From the NCBI GenBank assembly GCA_963573385.1, contig CAUYLG010026878.1, positions 1-64,000 of the forward strand: a stretch of 64,000 bases of DNA. Reading direction: 5' to 3'. The translations under genes were made by a program, and so were the position numbers. This document shows positions 49,063 to 64,000 of this stretch, in pieces. Within the stretch, counting starts at the first letter, position 1, and the number at the start of each line of letters is the position of its first letter. The notes under the pieces were generated by a model. It did not search any database and was not told the DNA's origin. It saw only the letters and a list, made by a program, of their open reading frames with translations. The stretch is from Cacajao melanocephalus. Taxonomy: Eukaryota > Chordata > Mammalia > Primates > Pitheciidae.

Positions 49063-49809
49063 CTAAAAGTAAAAAAAAATGAGAATACTGTTAAAACACA
49101 ACAATGCTTTTAACAGCTCATAAAAATTTAACCTAATAGATTAAAAAATAACTGCAAATTTGTGTAAATCTACTCAGAAAAAGTAAAAATATATTTTTAA
49201 TAAAAAGATAATTTTAATATTTCAGAAGTAGTTTCATAAAAATAAAAACTTTATTTTTTGAAAAAATTGACTTCTGAAACTTTTTTTCTGGTTGCAAAAA
49301 ATATTCTGTGGTTCCTTGAACAACATTTAGAAAATTCAGGAAATCACCAAGAATAAAATAAAAATTGCTCCAACCCTACCAGAGATTATCACAGCAACAT
49401 CTTATTGCACACAAATCCCACTATTTATCTATTTGTAGTATATCTAAGACATACACATACACATGCACAATTTGTGGTAATAAAAACTTGGTCCTTCACT
49501 AGACTAGTTAGAAGCACTGGGTTCTAATTATGACAGAGGTGTAAGGCAATTCTTGATACACTAACTATACTATGCATTAAAATAACTTTAAGTACTTATA
49601 AATTGACTTTAAATCACTAATAGGACTTAATTTAATGCCATTTGTAAAGATCAGCAAATCCCAGATCCAGGAGATATGTACAAATGAATAATAAAAACAT
49701 AAGACACAGAAATTTTATGACATATTGTACACAGTTCACAATGGGCATTTTCACATATGGCAAATAAGTTTTTTGTTCTGAAATGTTATCCTACAGTATT
49801 TTTACTGAT
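49063..49809. other. Intron 1 sequence upstream of exon 2
   Basis: AT-rich intron. The T-rich tract on the minus strand just before 49063 serves the exon 2 acceptor. No repeat named. Confidence 0.45.
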
Positions 49810-50075
<266 letters not shown>

Positions 50076-50282
50076 AGTGTTATTCTTAATGTCTGCGTTG
50101 CATCACACATTGAGGTTCCCTTACTTTATATCAACAATCCTATAATTACAACCTTTTGATTAATTTCTGAGGTTTTACTATTCCACAGAGCACTGTGAAA
50201 AACTTTGTCATCACTGATATTCAGTGCTTGGTTGTGATGTTGCTACTTCAAGGGGTACACACATTTTTTATCTATTAATCCA

Positions 50283-50480
50283 TTCTCATGCCTCAGCCTC
50301 CTGAGTAGCTGGGATTATAGGCGTGTGCTATCATGTCTGTATAATTTTTCTATTTTTAGTAGAGACGGGTTTTTGCTATGTTGCCCAGGTTGGTCTTGAA
50401 CTCTTGAGCTCAAGCAATCTGTCATCTGCCTCAGCCTCCCAAAGTGCTGGGATTACAAGTGCAAGCCACAGTGACTGGCC
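50283..50480 (-). mobile_element. Partial Alu
   Basis: Starts abruptly at CTCATGCCTCAGCCTCCTGAG and ends CAGTGACTGGCC. The tail-proximal part is absent. Confidence 0.88.
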
Positions 50481-50613
50481 TAATGTGTATTTCTGAATAC
50501 CAGTAAATTTGAATTTTTTTTTTCAAGTGCTTACTGGCCTTTTGATGAGTATATGATAACTTTCTATTTTTTTCTGTTGTTTTAAATGGCCATTTTAAAA
50601 GAATATTTTATAG

Positions 50614-51118
<505 letters not shown>

Positions 51119-51795
51119 TAGGATAGCACATTACACTCAGCTGCCCTCTTAGCTTTTTTGGCTGTAAACTTCTCAGACTTTGTTTTTTATCACCTTGACA
51201 GTTTTCAGGAGTGCTGGTCAAGTATGTTGTAGGATGCTTCTCTATTGGAATTTGCTTGCTATTCTCATTATTAGAGTGAGATACGGGTTTTCAAGAGAAA
51301 AAGTATAGAGGTCAAATGCAATTCTTATCACATTATATCAAGGACACAGTCTATCAACATGACCTATCACTGCTGTTAATCTTGACCACCATGCTGAAGT
51401 AGTGCTTTGTCAGATTTTGCTGTTACTCTTTTTTGTCCACTTTTAAGTACTATATTATTTGGAAAGAAGTCACTATGTAGAGCCCATGATTGAGTGGGGA
51501 GTTATTCTCTACACCTTGAGAGTGGAGTGTCTACATAAATTCCAAATAATTTAGTTGTAATTCTTCATGGGAGACCTCTCTGTTCTTCCCCAGTATCAGT
51601 ATGGATTCATGGATATTTATTTTATACTTTGGGTTATAATCTAGTACTACTTAATTTTGTTGCTCAAAGTTTTGGCCATTGGGAGGTATTTCAGGTAGCT
51701 CCTATGTCCCTTTGACATATCTCTATCGTTGTGAGGGTTCTGAAGTACTTTGTTACTTTTTGGTACTAAGTGATGCTCCAGGCTCATATTGTATA

Positions 51796-52153
51796 CAGTA
51801 GTCCCATTATCTGCAATTTTGGTTTCTGCAGTTTCAGTTACCTGCCACCAACTTTAGTTTGAAACTATTAAGTGGAAAATTCCAGAAATAATTCATAGGT
51901 TTTAAACTGCATGCTATTTAGAGTACTATAATGAATTCATGTGTGATCCTGCTCTAGAGATGAATGGAAATCATCCCTTTGTCCAGTGTATCCCTGCTAT
52001 ATACATTACCTGCCCTGTAGTCACTTAGTCTTAGTAGCTGTTTTGATAATCATCTTTAAAAAACAGTATATATAGGCTTTGGTGCTACCCGTGATTTCAG
52101 GAATCCACCAGGAATCTTGGAACATATTCCCCTCTGATAAAGGGAGACTACTG
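51796..52153 (+). mobile_element. Tigger/MER2-like DNA transposon with intact ends
   Basis: Starts CAGTAGTCCCATTATCTGC and ends GGGAGACTACTG, so the ends are inverted repeats. TA lies directly outside each end (51794-51795 and 52154-52155), as expected of a Tc1/mariner-class element. Interior text (TTTCAGTTACC, GGAAAATTCCAGAAATAATTC, ATCATCCCTTTGTCCAG) matches the MER2/Tigger kind. No transposase frame. Confidence 0.82.
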
Positions 52154-52381
52154 TACCTCCTGCCCCATTCCTAGAATCAGCCAATTCTCCAAGGAGCTAC
52201 AGTTCCTTTTGATTGGAGAACAGTATTTGAAACCAAGAGCTGGGAGCTAAATGTGCTCACTGCTACTGGAATGTTGTTGATTGCAGGTCCTTCTTTGTCT
52301 ATTTTATATGTTAATCAATATTTTTATAGGTTATTGTTATCTTTTAATTTATGAATTTTATAGAAATGCATGCATAATATA

Positions 52382-52758
52382 TTCGTTTGCTAGGGCTACC
52401 CTGACAAAATACCACAGCCTGGGTGTCTTCTACAACAGAAATTTGCTTTATCACAGTCCTGGTGGCTAGAAGCCCAAAATCAAAATCGTGGCAGACTTGG
52501 TTTCTTCTGAGGCCTCTTTCTTTGGCTTGTAGCCGTCTAGCTGCGTCCTCACATAATTGCCCCTCAGTCTGTGTGTGTGGCCTAATCTCTTCTTAGAAGG
52601 AAGCCAATCATATTGGATTAAGGCCCTCCCTAAAGACCTTACTTTAATTTAATCATACCTTTAAAGAACTTATCTCCAAATGCAGTCACACTCTGATGTG
52701 CAGGGGGTTAGGACTTCAATATATGAATTTCGGGGAGACAGAATTCAGCCCATAACAC
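52382..52758 (-). mobile_element. MLT1-like MaLR LTR
   Basis: On the minus strand: TGTTATGGGCTGAATTCTGTC, GAAGTCCTAACCCCCTGC, GTGACTGCATTTGGAGATAAG, TGATTGGCTTCCTTC, AAATTTCTGTTGTAGAAGAC, then a TATTTTGTCAGGGTAGCCC end. A near-complete solitary LTR in REEP3 sense. Confidence 0.7.
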
Positions 52759-53036
52759 ATACATACTTGTGAACTTTTAGAGTAAATAAGTGTTTGTATT
52801 TACATAGGTCTTTCTTACACTGGAACAAGTATTTGCATCTCTCCATGTTTTTAGTTCATGTATAGTTTGTTTACTGATTGATTGACTGGTGCAGAGGGCA
52901 GTACATGCCTGGTGGCTTCCTTATCCATCGGTTTGAGGCTTATGTCAACAAGTCACAAGAAGAATACCAAATCTTCTCTTGTTGGGGATTTTATACTTAC
53001 CAACTAGAAGCCACATCATTAACAATCTCTGCCTTA

Positions 53037-53350
<314 letters not shown>

Positions 53351-53363
53351 AATCTCTGCCTTA

Positions 53364-55789
53364 TTTAACAATACTACCTGTGAATGTGACTTCACTAAAG
53401 TACCAGACCAGACTCTGGATACAAGATTTTTAGGTGTGCCACAGAGCTTAGGCTTTTCAATTTAACTTAGCACCCCCACCACCCCTCCATGCACACGGAC
53501 TTTTCAGTTTAGAAAACATCTAAGAAAACAACTAAATAGGGTGTAAACAAGAACACAATTCCCAGGTCTGCTGTGTGTTCATCCACATTGCTAACACTAG
53601 AAAAAATCCCAAAGTTATGTTTTACATATTCAAGCTAATTATTTTAATTCACTTTGTAATTCCCTTTAGAACTTGGATACAATCAAAGTATCATCTTCTG
53701 TATTCCTATACAATCTAGTACCATCAGATTTACATCCAACATGGGAGTCTTCACTTCTATCATAGATGGGCCTTTGATACCTCCTTCCCCTGGTACAACA
53801 TTCTTTCTGTCTATAACCCAGTCCTGGTGGTTATCCCTTGGTGAGAGTACATGCATCCATCCTCTTGTTTTATTTTCAGACTTGTGGCCAATAATACATT
53901 TGGGCTCATGCCATCTCATTAGATTTACTGAAAAGTTTCCCAACACATTCTTTTGTGTCCACTGTCAGATCAATGTTTCCAATATACCTGCAGTACTGCC
54001 TCACTTAAAGACTTCACTAGCAGGCCTCCTCACCCCTTGCTGGCCAGCCCCTCTGGGGGCGGCATCAGAACATAATTTGAAAAGCACTGCTTTATATAAA
54101 CCATCTGTTCCAACATGGTTTCCTCAATATGCTTCTTGTATTTCTACTTCAATCCTGGAGCGTCTGCTTTATGCCTGGATTGCCTCTCTCTCTTTCTTCC
54201 TCTTCTTTCTTCCCATTCTTTATTCTCTTCCTTAATTAAAACACATATTTTTCTTCAAGATCCCCCCTTCCTCCATAAACTTCTAAATTACCTCTATTTT
54301 GCATTTTTAGCAGAATTTGTCAGAACTAGTCATTTTCCATTTAATATATTCAATTTTAGATTGCTTGACATATTTCTTAAACGTATGTAACTGGCTTCCA
54401 AAGTAGATCATTTTCTCTCGCATAGGAAGGATTTGGTGCTAGTTGATACTATACATATATGTGCTTTGCCTTTATTTTTTAACTTAATCTGTATTAAAGA
54501 GATTAAGTCAAACAAATAAATAGAATACCCTTAACACCATTTTCTTGTAAGAGTAGAAAGCAGAAAACAATAATGCATTTCATTTGGAACGTGGGAAAGA
54601 TTGAATGTCTTAGTGAATAGCGGGACATTTTTTAAGGACTGCTACTATTAATATAATTTATTACTGCTCCAATGTGACTATTACTGAGAATTTATTATTA
54701 ATAACTGTAATATTTTCTAGGGTTTTGGGGGGCTTGTTTTAACACTGGGGTCTACTGTAGATGTCTGCAGCCTGGGAGGTTGGGCATAAAGCCAAAGCAT
54801 GAGCGCAGTATGTAAAATCAAATAAAGTATATTTTACAAGGCCACCTACAAGATAAATGGAGGGCTTATAAAGGGAATATTTGCTACAAGTAAAATTCAC
54901 TTATATTGAATATTGTTTCAGTCATAGAGACAGGAAGAAATAATTACTCCTTTCCTCTTTGCCTCATTTCCATCTAAAGAAGGAGAATTTTGTCAAAATA
55001 AGACACCCTTTACCCCCACTAATGTAAAGTTGACTTTTGAAATGTATGAACACTGGCTATGCTGAAAATCTGCACTATTTTAAGAAATGAAAAATAAAAC
55101 CACTTATGGAAATGCAGTAGTGGGAGATGGACTTCATATCATTTTCAGATATGGAAAATAGTTAAAATACCTATTTTCTAGACAGATATTCAGACACAAT
55201 TCATCCTTAACCAAAATTGTTTTAGAGAATTATAGCACGTTTGAAGGCAAGTCTCAAAAGCAACTAGTAAGAATGCTCTAAATACTAGAAGTAATGTCAT
55301 CAAAGTACAGAAGTTATCAGAAGCATTTTATAAAAACTGATTAAAACTTCTTTTTCTGATTCCAACCATAAAAACAGCTTACTGTAGAATTTTTAGATGT
55401 AGAAAAGAATTAAGCGATATAAAAATCATTTGTAATTTTACTACTGAATGAACTGTCTTTTTTATTAAAGGTTTTTCCAAACATGACTTTTGTCAAATTT
55501 TTCAGAAGTCTGATATATATTGCTCTAAAATGCTTTAAGAAACCATTAAAAATATAAATAATAGTATAAGAACAAAACTGGTCAAGAGTTAATTTACCTC
55601 TAAACAGGTTATAAAGCACTAATATCAAGGATTTAAACTGTTTTTAATCTATTCTTCTTGTCACTCTTTTCAAAAAGTATTATGGAAAATGAAAATACAT
55701 AGAAACAGAATAGTATTAATATAATAAATCTCTATGTACCTATGACCTAATTTTAAGAATTATTAACAATGAGCCACTCTTTTCCAAAT
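53364..55789. other. Intron 1 sequence; long chance open frame
   Basis: The longest uninterrupted frame of the window (53741-54235, plus, 164 codons) lies here but crosses what looks like a hAT end (GGCATCAGAACATAATTTG, AAAAGCACTGCTT, near 54060-54092) and L2-like text, so it is not a gene. The rest is unassigned. Confidence 0.45.
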
Positions 55790-56114
55790 TTTTTCTGTAT
55801 CTTTAAGAATCATTACTTGTAAACATAATATATTTTAAAAACAATTAATATTTTATAACATCATTAGAATATAATTTAAAACATAATTAACACCTTAGAG
55901 CATATAGAGATGTTTCATCCTGCTGTTTCACTCAATGCCACTTTATCAGCATTTTCTTATGGCTTTAAATATTCTTTAAAAATGTTATTTAACAATTAAC
56001 ATGGCATAGCATTCTCTTATATGAATGAAAATCATTCAAATCCTTTCCTATATGTTTTCTATTTCAATTAATGCTATGAACAATCTTTCTAGGATTATTA
56101 ACAACAGCAATTAT
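55790..56114. other. Intron 1 sequence, possible old L1-like text
   Basis: ATATAGAGATGTTTCATCCTG and GCATAGCATTCTCTTATATG resemble an old L1M 3' region, too diverged to name. Similar text continues at 56345-56470 beyond the MIR. Confidence 0.35.
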
Positions 56115-56345
56115 TTACTGACATTTCATAAGAGGCACCATGTTAAAGCACTTTGCTTTTATCACTTCATTTTCACAGTAACAACTAGAGATAGGTGTTA
56201 TTTTAAAACCGATTTTACAGATGCAAAGACTGAGGCTTAAAAAGGTAAGAAACTAGCCCAAGGTCACACTATTTCTAGGTCTGTCAGCTGCATTCAAAGC
56301 CAGGCACTCTCACTCCAGAATCCACACTTATAATCTCTACTTCCT
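56115..56345 (-). repeat. MIR
   Basis: ATTTTACAGATGCAAAGACTG, AGCCCAAGGTCACACTATTTC and CTCACTCCAGAATCCACACTT match MIR in reverse orientation. Confidence 0.8.
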
Positions 56346-56470
56346 AATGATATTTTCCTATAAGTGGAATAACTGGGTCACAAGTCTGAAATTTTGAAGG
56401 TCTTCTGCCAAACTACTCTTTAGAAGGGTAATGCCTATATATATTCTTACCAAGAATGTATGAAAATATC

Positions 56471-57165
56471 CATTTAAGGACTAATTTAAAAAAATGACAA
56501 AAGTCAACAGATGAATTAAGTAAAGTAAAAGAGTAGCTAACAGGCATTCTTTTCAAAAGACGAATTGTATTTCTAAAGTAATAAGGTACGGATTAGACCA
56601 ATTATGCAGTGTATAAATCACTACTAAAACAGAAAAAAAATCCATAAACATCATAGTAGTATTAATAATTAATTTCTGAACTAGCTAAAATTTGCCCTGA
56701 AATTTTCTTTAGATTACAAATTCCCTCTTGAATACGATAAAAGAATTTAAATTGTAGCTTGTTGAAAATAAATATAACAAATGACTTATGGCTGATAATC
56801 TACATATTACTTACATGTAATATGACCACACTTACACAGGAATTACTTGACCAAATTCTCCTTATTTCAGTGCTTTCACAATCATGCTTCCAAATAACAA
56901 CAAAAAATGTAATTACAGTGTTCTATTAGACTAAGAGACAAAACACAACTCAATGAGACTAGACATGAACTAAAATTGGCTAGGTAATATTAAACAAACA
57001 AAATAAAGGATCAAAATCGGAATGATGGAAGACAGGTCCCAAGCTCATTAGAATGAATTAGTCACAATTAACACACACGCACACACACACATGCGCAAAC
57101 AATATACTCTCAAAAACAAATACAAAATACAACACTGCAGCCTCTTTTTCAAAAATTATTTTTAA
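56471..57165. other. Intron 1 sequence with a (CA)n tract
   Basis: (CA)n-like repeat at 57070-57092 with CGC interruptions. Otherwise nothing recognised. Confidence 0.5.
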
Positions 57166-57212
57166 TTTTTTTTGAGACAGAGTCTTGCTGTGTCACCCAG
57201 GCTGGAGTGTAG

Positions 57213-57866
<654 letters not shown>

Positions 57867-58233
57867 TAATTTTTGTGTTTTTTTTTGTGGTGGAGGGGGA
57901 AGTCTTGCCATGTTGGTCAAGCTGGTCTTGAACTCTTGGCCTCAAGTGATCCACCTGTCTTGGCCTCCCGAAGTGCTGGAATTGGAGGTGTGAACCACTG
58001 TGCCTGGCCTCCAGTCTCTTATCAAAGTATAAACTCCATTAGTAATCCAGTTTATACTAGGGATGCCATCTAAGATCAACGAAATTTACATAAGCTGTCA
58101 AGTAGGGATGGCAAAGATGCAGAGGTTAACTGTGCTACTCCAATTCCTGTGATCAAGTCAGCAATTGCTAGGTATTCCCTACATTTGTTTCTGCTGACCC
58201 TGGTCTCAGAATCCTTGTCAAAACAGCACCATA

Positions 58234-60295
<2,062 letters not shown>

Positions 60296-60415
60296 GTTCA
60301 GTAGTTCCCAAACTTGTCTATGTATAAGAGTCAACTGGGAAGGAGGATTTTTGGCAGTAGGGCCTAAGGATCTGAGTTTCTAAATTCTGCATCTTCAACA
60401 AACCAGTGTGTGACA
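60296..60415 (+). repeat. MER5-type hAT fossil
   Basis: TTCAGTAGTTCCCAAACTTG, AGAGTCAACTGGGAAGGAGG and GGATCTGAGTTTCTAAATTC follow the MER5 pattern. Confidence 0.55.
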
Positions 60416-60640
60416 ATATTATGCTTACTTTGGTGTTGGGTTAAAACTGATTATGATTAAGCAATATGTTGTCAGTACAGTAAACTGGTTTCAGTCTAAC
60501 TGGATTTTTAAAAGTAATGTGAAAGCGATTACAGGTTATCTTGACTTTTGCCATACTCTATCCTTCACTTAGATGCAAAAATAAGTGTAAGACATCATGA
60601 TAAAAGAAAAGAGAGAGTTACAAAGAGTAAATTAAAATGA

Positions 60641-60956
<316 letters not shown>

Positions 60957-60968
60957 AATATATCTTTC

Positions 60969-61884
60969 AAAATAATAAATTTGTTCCTGCTTAAGACCAA
61001 ATGATTATAAGTAGTGCAAAGTCTAGTAATAACCAAGGTACTTATGTCTATTGTCCCTGTGATAAACTTTCCACATGAGTTTTTCTGCTACTGCAGCCAT
61101 CAGGTAGCAAAAGTTCATGCATGATCATTGCCAAAATAATATGTAACTTTCATCTTATACTAAGTTTAAGAAAAAGAAATTTGTTGCTAAAAATCCCTGC
61201 TAGTAGAGAATTCCCATTTAGTAAAACAATGGCTAAGTGGCTAAAGCTTAAAGAAAAATATAAAAATCACATACAAGAAGAAAGGGTCAAACCCTTGGGA
61301 AAAACAACCCCAAATCCTGAATTCTATAACCAAAGATCCACATTTAAAACCATGAAGGAGAGAAAAAGACAGTGGAAATTCCTTTGAAAGACTTTATATA
61401 TGTTTTTCATAATAGTCATCAAAAGCTATGAAGCTTGGAATGTTCATGTTAGAGCTAAACTTAGCTAAACTGGAGCTACACTTCTAATTTTACTCCAGAG
61501 CCTATAATTTCTACTCTAAAAGAAAAGGTAAAGATAAAACTAGAGAGGGGAAAAAAATCCCACAGCAATTCAGACTCGAACTTCCTCATCTCCTCACTCT
61601 CTCCCCACTAGCCACGCCCCACTACAACCACAAGGGCCTACTATGTGGTAGACCCCAACAAAAAAAATGTTTAGAAGAATGCTGAACTTAGAACAGAGTA
61701 CACTGTAGAACCAAGGGCTACAAACCCTTGAAGCACTCCAGTAACTCAGCATCCTATGGGATGTACCATGGAGTACCACAGAAAGGCTCCCATGGCTGAA
61801 AGCAATGGTTCCTACAATCTGCAGCACTCCACAGTTTTCAAGCTGCAATTTTTCCATCCTGATTGTCACTATACATAAAAAATT
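60969..61884. other. Intron 1 sequence, nothing firmly recognised
   Basis: A lysine-rich 88-codon frame at 61121-61387 (plus) lies in A-rich text that could be a decayed LINE. No family is recognised. Confidence 0.35.
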
Positions 61885-62035
61885 CATAGGCGAGATAGGT
61901 GCAATTGTTCTAGTTCTACAGATGATAAAAGTAAGGCTCAGAGAGATTAAGGATCTTATGAATTAGGCACCTACCAAGTGTTAAAGCCAAAACATAGAAC
62001 TTCTAATTTGAAGACCTGCGCTCTTTCCTCTGTAC
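61885..62035 (-). repeat. MIR remnant
   Basis: CTACAGATGATAAAAGTAAGG, CTCAGAGAGATTAAGG and AAGACCTGCGCTCTTTCCTC match MIR in reverse. Confidence 0.65.
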
Positions 62036-63904
62036 CAAAGAACTCTCCCCCAAACAAAACTTGTATTTCATACAATGTATAGCTCATAGCAGACCCCCTA
62101 TGTTAACAGTTCAGTGATGTTAACATTCCAAGATGCTCTAAATAACTGTAATTCCACAGATATACTACTGTCATATATAAAAAAGATACCTGAGGCCCAT
62201 TTTCTGATTGTATACTAGGTCTACATAAAGGAATATCTATATTTTTAATCAACACTCATCACACTCTCCAAGTCCTATCAATCGATTACTCAACATCTGA
62301 CCAACTCCTGATTCCTGAGTAACTCTTGACTCAGAGTTGTTTACTTTAGCCCCTTAAGCACAGGATGTGTAAAACCCTAACTTACCAATGAGCCCCCCTG
62401 ACTTAAAGATAACGTGAAAGTTAAATTGCAATCTAAGGTTTTTTTAAAAAGCTTCTGGTGAAGAAAAATCACATACAAACAATTTTGAAAATGCTGCAAA
62501 AATTTTTCTCTCTTAAAATACATCCCTCTTTACAAATTAAAAGAAGATGAGTAAGGAAAGCCATAAACACAAATTCTACCCTGTTCTGTGCAGTTCATTC
62601 AGTATCACATGACCACAAAATGAACTTCTCTAAACTGAACTCAGATATAAAATTCTGGCCAAGCCCTCCCATAGAACATTTATACCTAATGTGCAGTCTA
62701 AGATACGGTCACCTACAGACATTTCACCAATGAGCACGAAAAACGCTTCACTAGGTGAATTTAATATTTTGCTTTCAAACAATCTTTTAAGTCTCCATTA
62801 AACAATAACAGGTACTACATGTCAAGGTGCTGTGTTTTTGTATCTCTAGGGATACATTAGTGAACTCACTATTGCTTTTTAATTAAAATTAAATTTGAGA
62901 TGATTTGGAAACCAAAACATTCTATTTTCATATTTCTTAAACCACTTCCTTCATTCCATTTATTCAAATCACTCTAACACCTCCAGCATCTCCAACTCAG
63001 TAATATTTTTCCCATGCCACTCCCTATAGCTAGAATAATCTTGCTCTTCATGTTGTGAGCTCTCTTCCTCTCAGAGCCACCCTGCCTGTTTACTGTCTTT
63101 CATTAATGAGGGTTAGAAAAAAACGGTTTGGTCTTATTTTGTAAAGCAAGCAAACAATAACAGAAATTATATTCCAGGAGTGACAACCAGAATATAAAAA
63201 TTAAGCCACTGTAAAAGCATTTATGAATATTTTCCATGTTCTCTTGAGATGATCAACTGACAGAGAGAATGTCTAGGTACTTTCCTACTACAAGGAAATC
63301 AGAGAGAGGGGAACTTTATTTCTATCTGGGACAACCTGATAGAAAAAGAAACAAATATGTGCCACAAGAACTACACCACTATCTAATTTAATTCTGATAT
63401 CAGTAATTACAGCACAAAACCAGCAGGCTGGGTGCTGGGCACTAGCAAGCCCCCTGTGTCTTAACATCACTCAAAGGCAATCTGGGATGACCCTACTTGA
63501 GAAATGGTATAGTCTCCACCAATCCTAACTTTGCTACTTTTTTCCTCCCTAAAGAAACATATACAAGTGATTAAATGAAGGGCAGTCCATCTATCAACTG
63601 AAAAGAAGTGGTGTTAAAATTCCTCATCATGAGGGGATGGTTCTGTTTAGGGAGAATAAAGAGATGACAATAACATGCAATGCTATTTGACTGGATTCTG
63701 CAGTAAAAACAATAATCATGTAGCTACACAAGGGACTACTTGAGCAACTTGAGCATTTTGGATATGAACTACTTTAGGTATTAAGAGTTTATCAATGTTA
63801 TATTTCTTAAGTGATATTTGTCTTGTGACTATATAAGATAATGACTTATTTAGAAGATATAATAATTAAGACTGAAATGCCATGATATTGGCAACTTACT
63901 TCTT
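62036..63904. other. Intron 1 sequence, nothing recognised
   Basis: About 1.9 kb of AT-rich intron. No CpG island or exon 1 is visible. Confidence 0.45.
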
Positions 63905-64000
63905 TAAAATAAAATTTTAATTTTAGAACAGTTTTGCAGAAAAATTGTGAACATAGTACTGATAGTTCCCATAAACTTCGCACCCAATTTCTCTTATTCT
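63905..64000 (-). mobile_element. Ancient L1M-like fragment, runs off the right edge
   Basis: GAACAGTTTTGCAGAAAAATTG, then ACTGATAGTTCCCATAAAC, aligns by eye with 50590-50670, showing a shared old repeat. Confidence 0.6.

Noticed and set aside
53741..54235. 164-codon open frame, the longest in the window
   Set aside because: It crosses a hAT-like terminal sequence and L2-like text, has no recognisable domain, and lacks splice or promoter context.
61560..61660. Slightly GC-richer patch as a candidate promoter for REEP3 exon 1
   Set aside because: There are few CpGs and no ATG followed by the expected REEP3 N-terminal codons. Exon 1 must lie beyond the right edge.

Overview
This is vertebrate, almost certainly human or great-ape, nuclear DNA. 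It is AT-rich, carries more than 40 Alu elements in both orientations (J-, S- and Y-like ages), L1PA-, L1M- and HAL1-like LINE pieces, MIR/L2 fossils, hAT and Tigger DNA-transposon fossils, and MaLR-type LTRs. Nothing prokaryotic is present (no operons, no CRISPR), and no CpG island is visible.

One gene is supported: REEP3 (receptor expression-enhancing protein 3), on the minus strand. Five consecutive coding exons are present, all with canonical AG/GT boundaries and matching phases. In transcript order they are exon 2 (49062-48990), exon 3 (19218-19142), exon 4 (15986-15866), exon 5 (15138-15025) and exon 6 (4067-3920). Together they encode about residues 12-188 of a roughly 255-residue ER-shaping protein. 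Exon 1 with the promoter lies beyond the right edge. The last exons and the 3'UTR lie beyond the left edge. The window is therefore about 1% coding and otherwise intronic: intron 1 (partial, 49063-64000), intron 2 (19219-48989), intron 3 (15987-19141), intron 4 (15139-15865), intron 5 (4068-15024) and intron 6 (partial, 1-3919).

Layout: 1-897 is the 5' end of an L1 in the same sense as REEP3. 1-3.9 kb is Alu-rich intron 6, ending in a small L1 3' end that abuts exon 6. 4-15 kb is intron 5 (Alus, MER20, L1M). 15-19.2 kb holds exons 5, 4 and 3. 19-49 kb is the large intron 2, with a serial retro-insertion hot spot at 22.58-23.61 kb, a long L2 at 26.5-27.2 kb, a HAL1-like element broken by an AluJ and nested LTRs at 38.5-41 kb, and a U2 snRNA fragment at 45.5 kb. 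49-64 kb is intron 1, with a Tigger-like element, an MLT1-like LTR and a three-Alu nest at 57.2-58.0 kb.

I found no convincing previously undescribed gene system. The items most worth checking are the L1 3' end immediately downstream of the exon 6 splice donor, which offers an in-frame read-through tail and a poly(A) hexamer, and the site hit three times in succession by retroelements. Repeat subfamily names are from memory and are hedged where the match was judged by eye.
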